Source of the DNA: Microbacterium profundi
GTDB taxonomy: Bacteria > Actinomycetota > Actinomycetes > Actinomycetales > Microbacteriaceae
Direction: 5' to 3'
NCBI RefSeq assembly: GCF_000763375.1
Contig: NZ_JPSY01000001.1
Location: 1,240,001 to 1,304,000, forward strand
Length of the DNA: 64,000 nt
The stretch's first letter is position 1. Every line of letters starts with the position of its first letter. The notes under the pieces are model-generated. The model worked only from the letters and a program-made list of their open reading frames with translations, was not told the origin of the DNA and made no database searches. Positions 32,438 through 41,813 of the stretch are shown here, piece by piece. Position numbers and translations under genes: made by a program.

Positions 32438-32485
32438 GCCGGAGGCAGCTGCCGCGAAAGCATCTCAACCGCCTGTGAGTCAGGC

Positions 32486-33499
32486 TCACTCCGCGGCGGT
32501 GCTCTCCCGCACGACGAGGGTGTGTGGTGCGACGATCTCGGTCGCCGGCAGCGCGGGGTCTTCTATTCGATCGATGATCCGCCGCACCGACTCGCGTGCG
32601 ATGAACTGCGTGTCCAGCGAGATCGTACTGAGCGACGGGCGCGAGTAGCGGCCTTCGTCGACGTCGTCTATCCCGATCACCGCGACGTCTTCCGGCACCC
32701 GGAGGCCGGCATCGAAGACGGCGCGCATCGCACCGAAGGCGAGCAAGTCCGAGAAGCAGAAGATGGCGTCAGGGCGAGGATCCAGGGCGAGCAGCGCCGT
32801 GCCCGCCGCATAACCGTCTGCACGGCTGTAGTGCGCGGCGGTGATCACGTACTCCGAACGAAGATCCAATCCCGCATCCGCTAGCGCGGCCTCATAACCC
32901 GCTGAGCGCTGCAGCGGTGTCGCATACTCCTCGAGAGGCTGAGAGCCGATCGCAGCGATCCTCGTCCGGCCCGTATCGATGAGATGTCCCACCGCGTCCC
33001 GCGCCGCCGCCACATTGTCGATGGCGACGTGATCGTAGCGGCCGTCGAAATCGTGCTCACCGAGGAGTATCAGCGGCATCCGCGTCGTACCGTGCATGTC
33101 GAGAAGCTCGGACTTCGTGACCAGCGGACTGAACAGCAGCCCGTCGAACAGCATCGTTCGGCCCTCCCCTGTCAGCAGTTGCCGCTCCCGCTCGTGATCG
33201 TGTCCGGTCTGATCGATCATCACGCGATAGCCGACCTCGGCCGCGGCGTCGATCACGTCTCGCGCGAGCTCGCTGAAGTACGGAACGTCGATCTCCGGCA
33301 CGACCAGGGCCAGCATCCCGGTACGACCGGTACGCAATGTCCGCGCCACCGGATTGGGCCGGTAATCGAGTTCTTCAATGGCTGCGAGCACCTTCGTCCG
33401 CATCCGCTCGCTCACATGCGTGTATCCGCTGACGACGTTCGACACAGTGCGCATCGACACCTGTGCACGCTCTGCGACGTCGCGAAGTGTGGCCGGCAT
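32486..33499 (-). CDS. LacI-family repressor of the divergent sugar locus
   Basis: 337 residues. The N-terminal HTH (TLRDVAERAQVSMRTVSNVV) and hinge (YRPNPVARTLRTGRTG) are classical LacI, followed by a periplasmic-binding-like effector domain. It is transcribed away from the solute-binding protein gene. Two symmetrical sites in the shared promoter region contain the LacI-type inverted arms, so it probably represses both directions until a sugar derived from the GH2 substrate binds. Confidence 0.92.
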   Translation of the reverse strand: MPATLRDVAERAQVSMRTVSNVVSGYTHVSERMRTKVLAAIEELDYRPNPVARTLRTGRTGMLALVVPEIDVPYFSELARDVIDAAAEVGYRVMIDQTGHDHERERQLLTGEGRTMLFDGLLFSPLVTKSELLDMHGTTRMPLILLGEHDFDGRYDHVAIDNVAAARDAVGHLIDTGRTRIAAIGSQPLEEYATPLQRSAGYEAALADAGLDLRSEYVITAAHYSRADGYAAGTALLALDPRPDAIFCFSDLLAFGAMRAVFDAGLRVPEDVAVIGIDDVDEGRYSRPSLSTISLDTQFIARESVRRIIDRIEDPALPATEIVAPHTLVVRESTAAE

Positions 33500-33512
33500 G
33501 CTCTCATCTTAT

Positions 33513-33533
33513 CGTTTGCAACGTGCGCAAACG
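33513..33533. promoter_or_regulatory. LacI-type operator 1
   Basis: CGTTTGC (33513-33519) and GCAAACG (33527-33533) around a 7-base centre, 14 bases upstream of the repressor start. Confidence 0.75.
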
Positions 33534-33542
33534 TCGGCTACA

Positions 33543-33562
33543 GTTTGCATACGTTGGCAAAC
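33543..33562. promoter_or_regulatory. LacI-type operator 2
   Basis: GTTTGC (33543-33548) and GCAAAC (33557-33562), about 30 bases (three helical turns) from operator 1, so both lie on the same DNA face. Confidence 0.75.
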
Positions 33563-33611
33563 AACGCAGCATGTTGCACAGACCACAGCACATCAACACA
33601 AAGGAGTGTCC

Positions 33612-34979
33612 ATGAACAGCTACTCGAAACGGCCGGGCCTTCGCCTGGCCGCAGTGTGCGCCGTCGCCGTCACCGCTCTGGCACTGACGGCCTGCGGCCC
33701 CGACATCACAGCAGGATCCGGCGACGACGCGGCATCCGATCGCCTGCAGGCCCCAACAGCGGACCAGCCGGAAGGCGAGATCACGATCTGGGACCGCTCC
33801 GGCGACCTGTTCGAGGTCTTCGACGACGTGATCGACGACTTCAACAAGAAGTATCCCGGCATCAAGGTCAACCACGAGGCCGTCGACATCAACGCGAAGC
33901 TGCAGAACACGCTGATCACCGGCACCGACGTCCCAGACGGCGTCTTCCTCGACGACGCCATGATCGGCGGCTTCGCCGACCACCTCTGGGATCTCAGCGA
34001 CGTGCTCGAGCCCTATGCCGACGACATCGCTCCGCAGAAGATCGATGCGACCACGGTCGATGGCGGCATCTACGGCGTGCCGTACGATCTCAACCCCGGC
34101 CTGCTCTACTACAACGCCACCGCGCTCGAAGCGGCCGGAGTGGATGCCACGGCGATCGAAACTTACGATGACCTCCTCGATGCCGCCCGCGCCTACCAGG
34201 CGAAGGTGCCCGAGGCGCATCCGATCCACCTCGAGCAGAGTGCATTCCTCGGTCAGCTCCAGCTCGAGATGTACGCGAGCCAGCTCGGAACATCCATCGC
34301 GGATGCCGAGGGCGAACTGCGCCTCGATAGCCCGGAGTACGAGCAGATCCTCACCTTCCTCGATACCGTCCAGTCGGAGGGCCTCGGAACACGTGCCGAG
34401 TACCTGACCCCGACCGACATCGCGGAGCTCGAGAACGGCAACCAGGTCTTCTACCCGTGGGCGATCTGGTTCGACTTCGCCCCGCAGCAACTGCTCCCGC
34501 AGACGAGCGGCGACTGGCGTGCGATGGAGCTTCCCGCCTGGGAGGATGGCGGAGCCCGCAGCGGTGCGATGGGCGGCTCGTCGTTCGTCCTGCCCAAGGA
34601 GGGCGAGAATTCCGAGCTGGCGTGGTTGTTCTACGAGTTCCTGATGTACGACGAGGCCGGCTATACCGCCGTGTGGGGTGTGAACGACATCTACCCGACC
34701 GGACTGAACACGTCGATCCCCGCCTACCTGCCGGCCGCCGATCCCGAGAACCCGCTCTTCCAGCCCCTCGACGCACTGGGCGGCCAGGACCTCTGGGAGG
34801 TCGCGACCACCGCAGGCGCTCAGATTCCCAGCGGCACGTCGATCCCGTCATGGTGGAACAGCGCGGTCGACTACCTCGGCAACGACATCCAGAAGATGCT
34901 CGACGGCGACATGACGCCCGCCGAGGTCATCAGCGGCTCGACCGACAGCATCCAGACGAACCTCATCGACAGGCAGTGA
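33612..34979 (+). CDS. Sugar ABC transporter solute-binding lipoprotein
   Basis: 455 residues from ATG after AAGGAG. Signal peptide with lipobox LTAC, then the family-1 extracellular binding fold (EGEITIWDRSGDLFEVFDDV, FNKKYPGIKVNHEAV, NPGLLYYNATALEAAG). It captures a saccharide outside the membrane and delivers it to the permeases encoded next. The stop overlaps the first permease start (TGATG). No ATPase gene is in the cluster, so a shared MsiK-type ATPase elsewhere is presumed, as usual in actinobacteria. Confidence 0.93.
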   Translation: MNSYSKRPGLRLAAVCAVAVTALALTACGPDITAGSGDDAASDRLQAPTADQPEGEITIWDRSGDLFEVFDDVIDDFNKKYPGIKVNHEAVDINAKLQNTLITGTDVPDGVFLDDAMIGGFADHLWDLSDVLEPYADDIAPQKIDATTVDGGIYGVPYDLNPGLLYYNATALEAAGVDATAIETYDDLLDAARAYQAKVPEAHPIHLEQSAFLGQLQLEMYASQLGTSIADAEGELRLDSPEYEQILTFLDTVQSEGLGTRAEYLTPTDIAELENGNQVFYPWAIWFDFAPQQLLPQTSGDWRAMELPAWEDGGARSGAMGGSSFVLPKEGENSELAWLFYEFLMYDEAGYTAVWGVNDIYPTGLNTSIPAYLPAADPENPLFQPLDALGGQDLWEVATTAGAQIPSGTSIPSWWNSAVDYLGNDIQKMLDGDMTPAEVISGSTDSIQTNLIDRQ

Positions 34980-35893
34980 TGACGACCACAGCCCTCCCCT
35001 CCGCGGCATCCCAGCACGCCCGTAACCGAACGGCACGGTTGAGGCGGCGCTCCGCGCCGTACCTCTTCGTGCTGCCGTTCATCGTGATCTTCCTCGCCTT
35101 CAGCGTGTATCCGCTGATCTTCACGGCGCGATTGAGCTTCACGAATTGGCACGGTTCGGGTGCTGCGGAGTGGGTGGGCTGGGGCAACTACACGTACCTG
35201 CTCACGAGCCAGGCCTTCTGGAGCTCGCTCGGCAACTCCGCCGTCCTGTGGCTGCTCATCGTTCCGATCCAGATCGTGCTCGGAGTGCTCGTCGCGGTGC
35301 TGCTGAACTCCGCGAAGCTCAAGCTGCGAGGCCTCTACCGCGTCGCGTTCATCGTCCCCTTCGTGACCCCGCTCGTTGCGGTCGCACAGATCTGGGTCGT
35401 CCTCTTCGACCAGCAGTACGGCGCCATCAACGCGATGCTCGGCGTCTTCGGCTTTCCCGACATCGGATGGCTCACGACGAGTGAGTGGGCGAAGCCCACG
35501 CTCGCCCTGCTGTTCCTGTGGAAGACGACGGGATTCATCGTGATCATCCTGTTGTCCGGTCTGCAGTCCATCGACAGTTCGATGTACGAGGCCGCGGAGC
35601 TCGACGGGGCATCCAAGCTCCGACAATTGTGGAGCATCACCGTTCCCCTGCTGCGCCGCACCATCATGTTCGCCGTGGTGCTGCAGACGCTCGCCGTGTT
35701 CCAGATGTTCGCCGAACCTTTCGTCGTCACACAGGGCGGCCCGTACAACTCCACGACGACGGCGGGCTACTACCTCTACAACCACATCACCCGCGGTGAC
35801 CTCGGCACAGGAGCAGCGAACTCCTTCCTGCTCGTCATCCTGGTGATGGTGCTCTCGCTCTTCTTCGTACGGATGCTGCGAGCGAAGGACTGA
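34979..35893 (+). CDS. Sugar ABC transporter permease 1 (MalF type)
   Basis: 304 residues, six membrane segments, with the EAA loop YEAAELDGASKLRQLWSITV that contacts the ATPase. The start ATG overlaps the binding-protein stop. It pairs with the permease beginning three bases after its stop. Family normal in length and motif. Confidence 0.93.
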   Translation: MTTTALPSAASQHARNRTARLRRRSAPYLFVLPFIVIFLAFSVYPLIFTARLSFTNWHGSGAAEWVGWGNYTYLLTSQAFWSSLGNSAVLWLLIVPIQIVLGVLVAVLLNSAKLKLRGLYRVAFIVPFVTPLVAVAQIWVVLFDQQYGAINAMLGVFGFPDIGWLTTSEWAKPTLALLFLWKTTGFIVIILLSGLQSIDSSMYEAAELDGASKLRQLWSITVPLLRRTIMFAVVLQTLAVFQMFAEPFVVTQGGPYNSTTTAGYYLYNHITRGDLGTGAANSFLLVILVMVLSLFFVRMLRAKD

Positions 35894-35895
35894 TC

Positions 35896-36810
35896 ATGAC
35901 CGACACCCTCTCTCGTACCGCGACGAATGCCACGACATCCGTTCCCGCACCGCGAAGCACGCGCCGCCGACCGCACCTGCGCCTCGGGACCCATCTGTTC
36001 CTGATGATCCTGCTCGTCGCATTCCTCGCACCGGTCGCGTGGGCGATCGTCTCGTCGTTCAAGCAGCCGAACGACATCATCCGCGACCCGCTCGGCTTCG
36101 ACGTGTCGACCTTCACTCTCGACAACTTCACGGCGATGTTCCAAGACGTGCCGATCGCGAACGGATTCCTCAACACCGCGATCGTGCTGGTCGTGAAGGG
36201 CGGCATCACGCTGTTCTTCGCGCCTCTCGCGGCTTTCGCGTTCGCCAAGTACGACTTCATCGGCAAAAACCTGATCTTCGGCACGGTTCTCATCACACTG
36301 ATGCTGCCGACGATCGTGCTGATCATCCCGCTACTGCTCGAGATGAAGGCCCTCGGCTGGGTGAACACGTATCAGGCACTGATCCTGCCGGGAGCCGTGG
36401 ACGCGTTCGCGATCTTCTGGATGCGACAGGTGATCAGCGCGGTGCCGGATGAACTGCTGGATGCCGCGCGCGTCGACGGATGCAGCGAGTTCGGCATCTT
36501 CTGGCGTGTGGTGGTGCCCGTCATCCGTCCGGGGCTCGCCGGCCTCGCGGTGCTGACGATCATGAACATCTACAACGACTTCGTCTGGCCGGTGATCGTC
36601 GCAAGCTCCGAGCGGATGGCGACCCTGCAGGTCGTGCTCTCGACGCTCGCCCAGAACATCACGGGCAACCGGATCGGCGCCGACTACGCGACGGTCACCG
36701 GAGAACTCCTCGCGGCGAGCTCCATCGCCCTCATCCCCCTGCTGGTGCTCTTCATCGTGCTCCAGCGTCACTTCATCAACGGCATCCTCGCCGGCAGCGT
36801 GAAAGGCTGA
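35896..36810 (+). CDS. Sugar ABC transporter permease 2 (MalG type)
   Basis: 304 residues, six membrane segments, EAA-like loop LDAARVDGCSEFGIFWRVVV and the MalG-style ending FINGILAGSVKG. The N-terminal 30 residues are basic and cytoplasmic. It completes the heterodimeric channel with permease 1. The downstream glycosidase starts two bases after its stop, showing operon structure. Confidence 0.93.
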   Translation: MTDTLSRTATNATTSVPAPRSTRRRPHLRLGTHLFLMILLVAFLAPVAWAIVSSFKQPNDIIRDPLGFDVSTFTLDNFTAMFQDVPIANGFLNTAIVLVVKGGITLFFAPLAAFAFAKYDFIGKNLIFGTVLITLMLPTIVLIIPLLLEMKALGWVNTYQALILPGAVDAFAIFWMRQVISAVPDELLDAARVDGCSEFGIFWRVVVPVIRPGLAGLAVLTIMNIYNDFVWPVIVASSERMATLQVVLSTLAQNITGNRIGADYATVTGELLAASSIALIPLLVLFIVLQRHFINGILAGSVKG

Positions 36811-36812
36811 AT

Positions 36813-38900
36813 GTGTCTCTTTCCACTACCGAATCAACCCTCGTTGCACCGGGCACCGAGTCGGTTCCCCGTCCCGAATACCCGCGGCCCGATCGCGACC
36901 GCTCCGAGCGCTGGGTGAACCTCAACGGAAGTTGGGACTTCGAGGCCGAAGGTATCCGGTCGCTCATCACTGTGCCGTTCGCGTGGGAGAGCGCGGCTTC
37001 GGGGGTGCGTCGTACCTGGCTGGAGCGCGGCGTCTACCGCCGTCAGGTCGTCGTTCCCGCCGAATGGGGCGGACGCCGTGTCGTGTTGAGCTTCGGCGCC
37101 GTGCACCACCGCGCCGTCGTGCGCATCGACGGCAGCCTTGTCGGCGAGCACGTCGGCGGCTACGAGTCGTTCGAGTTCGACGTCACCGATTTCGTGGTGC
37201 CCGGTGTCGCATCTGAGCTGATCGTCGAGGTCGACGCCCCGGCCGACAAGCGCGCGATCGCGCATGGCAAGCAGCGATCCATTCCGCGTGATGACTATGA
37301 CGGGGTCTCGTTCACACCGACCTCCGGGATCTGGCAGTCGGTCTGGCTCGAGGCCCGCGGGCGCACCTACGCGCGTGCCGTGTCGCTGCGTGGAGACAGC
37401 CTGACGGGGATCGATGTGGCCGTGTCGCTGGCGGGCGACCTCGTCGCCGGAACGGTCGTGCGCGCACAGTTGCCGGGCTCCGTGGTCGAGATGACGACGG
37501 ATGCTGCAGGGCAGGCGTCTGCGCGCATCGAGATCGCGGAACCGCGGCTGTGGTCACCGGCTGATCCGCATCTGTATCGCGTCGAGATCGTCGTCGGCGG
37601 CGGGGACACGGCCGACCGAGTGATCGCGACAACGGGGCTCCGGCGCATCGAGACGCGCGGCGAGGAGCTCGTGCTCAACGGATCCCGCCTGTACGTGCGC
37701 GGCGTGCTGGATCAGGGCTACTGGCCCGACACCGGCCTCACTGCGCCCGACGCCGAGGCGCTGCACCGTGACATCGCGCTCTCCCGCGAGCTCGGCTACA
37801 ACCTCGTGCGCAAGCACCTCAAATTCGAAGATCCGATCTGGCTGCACGAGGCAGATCGCACCGGAATGCTCGTCTGGGCGGAGCCCGCCTGCCCGAGTCG
37901 TTTCTCGGATGCCGCTGCAGATGCCTTCGAAGCACAGCTTCCGGCGATGGTTGAACGTGACGGCAACCACCCGAGCATCATCATCTGGGGTCTATACAAC
38001 GAAGAATGGGGCCTCGACTGGGACATCCCGGGCAGCGCGTCGAGGACCGAGGCCGCCGAGCGCGCGTACGATCTGCTGCGGGCGCTGGACGACTCTCGAC
38101 CCATCGTCGAGAACTCCGGTTGGGCGCATGTGAAGAGCGACCTCGTCGATTGGCACTACTACGAGCCCGACATCGCGACCTGGAAACAGGTCGTCGCCGA
38201 CCTCGCCGACGGAACCCGCGAAGAGTTTCCCGTTCGGCTCGGACCGGACTTCACCGTCGACAAGTCGTTCTACGGGTCTTCCTCGTTCCCGCGGACAGGC
38301 GTGCCGATCCTGAACAGCGAGTACGGCGAGGGCTTCACGAGCCTCGAGCGCGCCTGGCATCTGCGATGGGAGACACAGGAGCTGCGCCGGCATGATCGCT
38401 ACTCCGGCTACGTCTACACGGAGTTCTCCGACGTCGAACACGAATGCGCCGGTCTGCTGACCGAGGATCGCCGCACCAAGGACTGGGGCGGATGCGACCC
38501 TGCCGATGTCAACGCCGACACGGTGTTCGTCCTGGATCTCGTGCCGGAACGCGCCGGCGCAGATCTCGCGCTGCCGGTCGCCGGGTTCGAACTCGGAGTT
38601 CATGTCTCGCATCACGGAGATGCCCCGCTTTCGCTCTCGATTCATGGCGCGTGGGTCTCTGCCGGGTCGCCGATGGATGCTGCACGGGCGGCCGACGTGG
38701 TCTCGACGTCGCGGCTCGACGTCAAACCTTTCGAGCTCTCGGGTGCTGTGCGGCTCGACGTGCCCTCGCGGGTTGGAGCCGGCAGGTTCCTGATCTGGGC
38801 GACGGATGTCGACGAGACGGTGGTCGCGCGCGCCTATCTGGATGCGGCCGAGGTCGAAGCGCCGAACCGCCGCGGTGCACGGACGGACGAGTTCGCCTGA
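36813..38900 (+). CDS. GH2-family glycoside hydrolase
   Basis: 695 residues from GTG. A jelly-roll sugar-binding domain comes first (LNGSWDFEAEG, VYRRQVVVPAEW), then an immunoglobulin-like domain and the TIM barrel from about 290. The acid/base is Glu397 in GLYNEEWG and the nucleophile Glu503 in NSEYGEGF. A C-terminal beta-domain follows. No signal peptide, so it acts in the cytoplasm on imported oligosaccharide. GH2 covers beta-galactosidase, beta-glucuronidase and beta-mannosidase; sequence alone does not decide which. Confidence 0.9.
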   Translation: MSLSTTESTLVAPGTESVPRPEYPRPDRDRSERWVNLNGSWDFEAEGIRSLITVPFAWESAASGVRRTWLERGVYRRQVVVPAEWGGRRVVLSFGAVHHRAVVRIDGSLVGEHVGGYESFEFDVTDFVVPGVASELIVEVDAPADKRAIAHGKQRSIPRDDYDGVSFTPTSGIWQSVWLEARGRTYARAVSLRGDSLTGIDVAVSLAGDLVAGTVVRAQLPGSVVEMTTDAAGQASARIEIAEPRLWSPADPHLYRVEIVVGGGDTADRVIATTGLRRIETRGEELVLNGSRLYVRGVLDQGYWPDTGLTAPDAEALHRDIALSRELGYNLVRKHLKFEDPIWLHEADRTGMLVWAEPACPSRFSDAAADAFEAQLPAMVERDGNHPSIIIWGLYNEEWGLDWDIPGSASRTEAAERAYDLLRALDDSRPIVENSGWAHVKSDLVDWHYYEPDIATWKQVVADLADGTREEFPVRLGPDFTVDKSFYGSSSFPRTGVPILNSEYGEGFTSLERAWHLRWETQELRRHDRYSGYVYTEFSDVEHECAGLLTEDRRTKDWGGCDPADVNADTVFVLDLVPERAGADLALPVAGFELGVHVSHHGDAPLSLSIHGAWVSAGSPMDAARAADVVSTSRLDVKPFELSGAVRLDVPSRVGAGRFLIWATDVDETVVARAYLDAAEVEAPNRRGARTDEFA

Positions 38901-39047
38901 CCGCGGCGACTCGCACACGAGGCGAGGGAGCGCCTGCTCCCCGATGTCAACCCCGCGCCGAGGCCATCCAGGCGACGTAGAGTCGAAGAGAGCGGACCGC
39001 CCGAGAAGCGCTCCCGGTGAAGTGCCCGCTCGGGAGGGAGCCGTCTC

Positions 39048-39800
39048 ATGGCTCAGTACGACGTTTCGGACCGCTCGGCGATCGTCACCGGTGCAGGCAG
39101 CGGAATCGGCAAGTCCGCCGCGATGCTGCTCGCGCAGAACGGCGCATCGGTGGTCGTGAACGACCTGAACGCAGAGGCCGCCCAGTCCGTGGTCGACGAT
39201 ATCCGCGCGGCGGGCGGTGTCGCAGAGGCATCTGCCGGCGACGCGACCGACACCGCGTGGATCGCCTCGTCGATCGAGCTCGCGAACACACTCGCGCCGT
39301 TGCGGATCGGAGTGAACAACGCCGGCATCGGTGGCGCCGCCGCGCCGACCGCCGAGTACGGCGACGACGACTGGGACAAGGTCATCGCGATCAACCTCAA
39401 CGCGGTCTTCCGCAACATGAAGGCGCAGATCCCGTCGATCCTCAGCAACGGCGGCGGCTCGGTCGTGAACATCGCGTCGATCCTCGGTAGCGTCGGTTTC
39501 GCCACCTCGCCCGCATACGTCGCCGCCAAGCACGGCGTCGTCGGCATGACCAAGACGGCCGCGCTGGAGTACTCAGCGCAGGGCGTGCGGGTGAACTCGG
39601 TCGGACCTGGTTTCATCGATACTCCCCTGCTGGCGCAGATGGATGCCGATGCGAAGGAGTTCCTCGTGTCGAAGCATCCGATCGGCCGGCTCGGACAGGC
39701 CGACGAGGTCGCGCACCTCATCGCCTTCCTCGCGAGCGACGCCGCGAGCTTCATCACCGGCAGCTACCACCTCGTCGACGGCGGTTACACGGCGCCCTGA
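39048..39800 (+). CDS. Short-chain dehydrogenase/reductase
   Basis: 250 residues. It has the cofactor site VTGAGSGIGKS, NNAGIGG, the catalytic Ser in VNIASILGS and the YVAAKHG Tyr/Lys pair, ending LVDGGYTAP. Asp in the VVNDLN loop suggests NAD(H) preference. The AGGGAGCC site precedes the ATG. It lies 147 bases after the GH2 gene and could oxidise a sugar or sugar alcohol of the same pathway, but the substrate is open. Confidence 0.92.
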   Translation: MAQYDVSDRSAIVTGAGSGIGKSAAMLLAQNGASVVVNDLNAEAAQSVVDDIRAAGGVAEASAGDATDTAWIASSIELANTLAPLRIGVNNAGIGGAAAPTAEYGDDDWDKVIAINLNAVFRNMKAQIPSILSNGGGSVVNIASILGSVGFATSPAYVAAKHGVVGMTKTAALEYSAQGVRVNSVGPGFIDTPLLAQMDADAKEFLVSKHPIGRLGQADEVAHLIAFLASDAASFITGSYHLVDGGYTAP

Positions 39801-39818
39801 CCGGCGACAGGTGAAGGC

Positions 39819-40115
39819 ATGTGGATCGGCTGGGTCGAGTTCGACGTGCTGCTGGGTGACGTGCACTCCCTGAAGGAGAAGCGCAGCGTCATCCGGCCGC
39901 TGATCGCCGACCTGTCGCGCCGCACCGAGGCGGCGGCTGCCGAGGTCGGCGCCAACGACCTGCACCGACGCACGGCGATCGGCCTGTCGGTGGTCGGAGC
40001 GGAGATCGCGCATGTCCGGGACGTCTTGGATCGTGCAGAGCGGATGCTGGCGGAAGAGCATCCCGAAGTCACTCTGCTGGCGACTCGAAGAGGCCTGCAT
40101 TCGAGCGAGGACTGA
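39819..40115 (+). CDS. DUF503 protein (YlxP-like)
   Basis: 98 residues: MWIGWVEFDVLLGDVHSLKE is the family opening, followed by KRSVIRPLIADL and the ferredoxin-like strand THLSVVGAE-like segment (IGLSVVGAEIAHV). Bacterial DUF503/YlxP proteins are linked to ribosome maturation regions, though here the gene stands apart from rbfA/infB. It starts 18 bases after the SDR stop. Confidence 0.88.
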   Translation: MWIGWVEFDVLLGDVHSLKEKRSVIRPLIADLSRRTEAAAAEVGANDLHRRTAIGLSVVGAEIAHVRDVLDRAERMLAEEHPEVTLLATRRGLHSSED

Positions 40116-40162
40116 GGCCCGCACGCCTGCCTGAACCAGACAGCACGCGCGAGCCTCAGTCC

Positions 40163-40288
40163 GGGGCCGCTGGGCTCAGCGCCGCCGCCCGGTTCAGCGC
40201 TGCCGCCGGGCTCAGCGCCGCCGCCCGGTTCAACGGGGCCGCCCGGTTCAACGGGGCCGCCCGGTTCAACGGGGCCGCCCGGCTCAGC
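40163..40288. repeat. Seven-unit 18-bp minisatellite at the MFS stop codon
   Basis: Seven near-identical 18-bp units such as GGGGCCGCCCGGTTCAAC. The last unit (40271-40288) contains the stop codon of the leftward MFS gene. In that frame every further unit carries another TGA; in the next frame the array encodes a stop-free repeat of EPGGPV-like hexapeptides. Confidence 0.9.
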
Positions 40289-41726
40289 GCCGCCGCCAGA
40301 CCGCCACGACTCCGGCCCCGATGATCGACAGCGCAGCTGCACCGAGGAAGAGCCACGAGAATCCACCGGTGAGCGCATCCGCGGTCGACGCGCCGCCGGC
40401 TTCGAGTGCCGCCGTCCTGAGCCCGGCGATCGTGCCGAGCACGGCAAGCCCGACCGCGCCGCCGATCTGCTGACTGGTGTTGATGAGCCCGCCGGCGAGC
40501 CCCGCTTCACCGCCTTCGACTCCTTCGACGGCCAGCTGCGTCGTGGCGACGAACCCGCCACCGAGGCCGACACCGATGAGCAGCGTCGGTCCGAGCAGCT
40601 GCGTCAGGAACACAGCATCCGATGGCGCGAACGCGAGCCACACCAGGCCGCCGGCCAGAACGAGCAGTGCGGTGGCGAGCACCGGCCTGGTGCCGAGGCG
40701 TCCGATCAGGGAAGGCACCGCACCCGCGACGAGCACGAGCGCACCTGCGAGCGGCAGCTGGCTCAGGCCCGCAGTGAGCGCGTCGTAGCCGAGCACGGCC
40801 TGCATATACACCGACAGCGCGAAGAACAGCGCGACCATCGCCGCACCGGCCAGCAGCATCACGATGTTGCCGAGCGCGAGATCGCGGTTGCGGAACACCC
40901 CCAGCGGCACGAGCGATTCGGCGCTGCGACGCTCGACCACCACGAACGCCACCCCCAGCACGACGGCGACCGCGAAGAGCACCAGAGGCAGCGGGTGCAG
41001 GAATCCGAGCCGCTCCACTGCGCTGAGCGCACCGACGAGAGCGACGAGCGCCGCGGTCACGATGATCGCGCCGGCAGCATCCAGACGTCCGGACGCTCGC
41101 GCGCCGTCACGGGTGATGAGAACGGGAATCGCGACCAGCACGATGACGCCGATCGGCACGTTGACGAAGAACACCGCCTGCCAGCCGAGCGTCGCGGTGA
41201 GGATGCCGCCGAGCAGCACCCCGGCCGCCGAGCCGATACCTGCGACCGCACCCCAGACGCCGAGAGCCCTGGTGCGTTCCTTCGCATCAGGGAAGAGGTG
41301 CGTGAGCAGCGCCAGCGCAGCCGGGGCGAGAAGCGCGGCGGACGCTCCCTGCACCGCGCGCGCGGCGAGCAGCATCTCGCTCGAGAACGAGAGGCCGGCG
41401 AAGGCGGATGCTGCGACGAAACCCGCCGTGCCGATCAGGAAGACGCGGCGGTGACCGTATCGGTCGGCGAGACGGCCGCCGAGCAGCAGCAGCCCGCCGA
41501 AGGCGAGTACGTACGCGGTGATCACCCATGTGAGCGCAGCGGTGTCCATGCGGAGTTGCCGGCCGAGCACCGGGAGGGCGATGTTGACGATCGAGGCGTC
41601 GAGTACGACGAGGAACTGGGCGAGCGCGAGGATGCTGAGCGCCAGCCAGCGGCGTGAACTGCGTGGTGCGGTGATGGCGGGTCGAGCGGCGGCGGCGGGT
41701 CGAGCGGTGGTCGAGAGCATGTTCAT
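40284..41726 (-). CDS. MFS drug efflux transporter (DHA2/EmrB-QacA type)
   Basis: 480 residues with 14 predicted membrane segments. The DHA2 motifs are LDASIVNIALPVLGRQL in helix 1 and RLADRYGHRRVF in loop 2-3, with GAVAGIGSAAGVLLGGIL as motif C. The N-terminal 30 residues are cytoplasmic and basic. The gene lies downstream of a TetR repressor, and a TetR-type palindrome sits in its own leader at 41755. The C-terminus VWRRR abuts the 18-bp repeat array. Confidence 0.92.
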   Translation of the reverse strand: MNMLSTTARPAAAARPAITAPRSSRRWLALSILALAQFLVVLDASIVNIALPVLGRQLRMDTAALTWVITAYVLAFGGLLLLGGRLADRYGHRRVFLIGTAGFVAASAFAGLSFSSEMLLAARAVQGASAALLAPAALALLTHLFPDAKERTRALGVWGAVAGIGSAAGVLLGGILTATLGWQAVFFVNVPIGVIVLVAIPVLITRDGARASGRLDAAGAIIVTAALVALVGALSAVERLGFLHPLPLVLFAVAVVLGVAFVVVERRSAESLVPLGVFRNRDLALGNIVMLLAGAAMVALFFALSVYMQAVLGYDALTAGLSQLPLAGALVLVAGAVPSLIGRLGTRPVLATALLVLAGGLVWLAFAPSDAVFLTQLLGPTLLIGVGLGGGFVATTQLAVEGVEGGEAGLAGGLINTSQQIGGAVGLAVLGTIAGLRTAALEAGGASTADALTGGFSWLFLGAAALSIIGAGVVAVWRRR

Positions 41727-41754
41727 CGTGTCGTTCCTTTCGGTCGGTGGTGCA

Positions 41755-41772
41755 TGAGTGATTCATCACTCA
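41755..41772. promoter_or_regulatory. TetR operator before the MFS gene
   Basis: TGAGTGATTCATCACTCA is a palindrome closely matching the site before the TetR gene, 28 bases upstream of the MFS start. Confidence 0.75.
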
Positions 41773-41813
41773 CTCTTTAGGGCACAGAAGAACGGGAACA
41801 GCACCGGGCGCGA

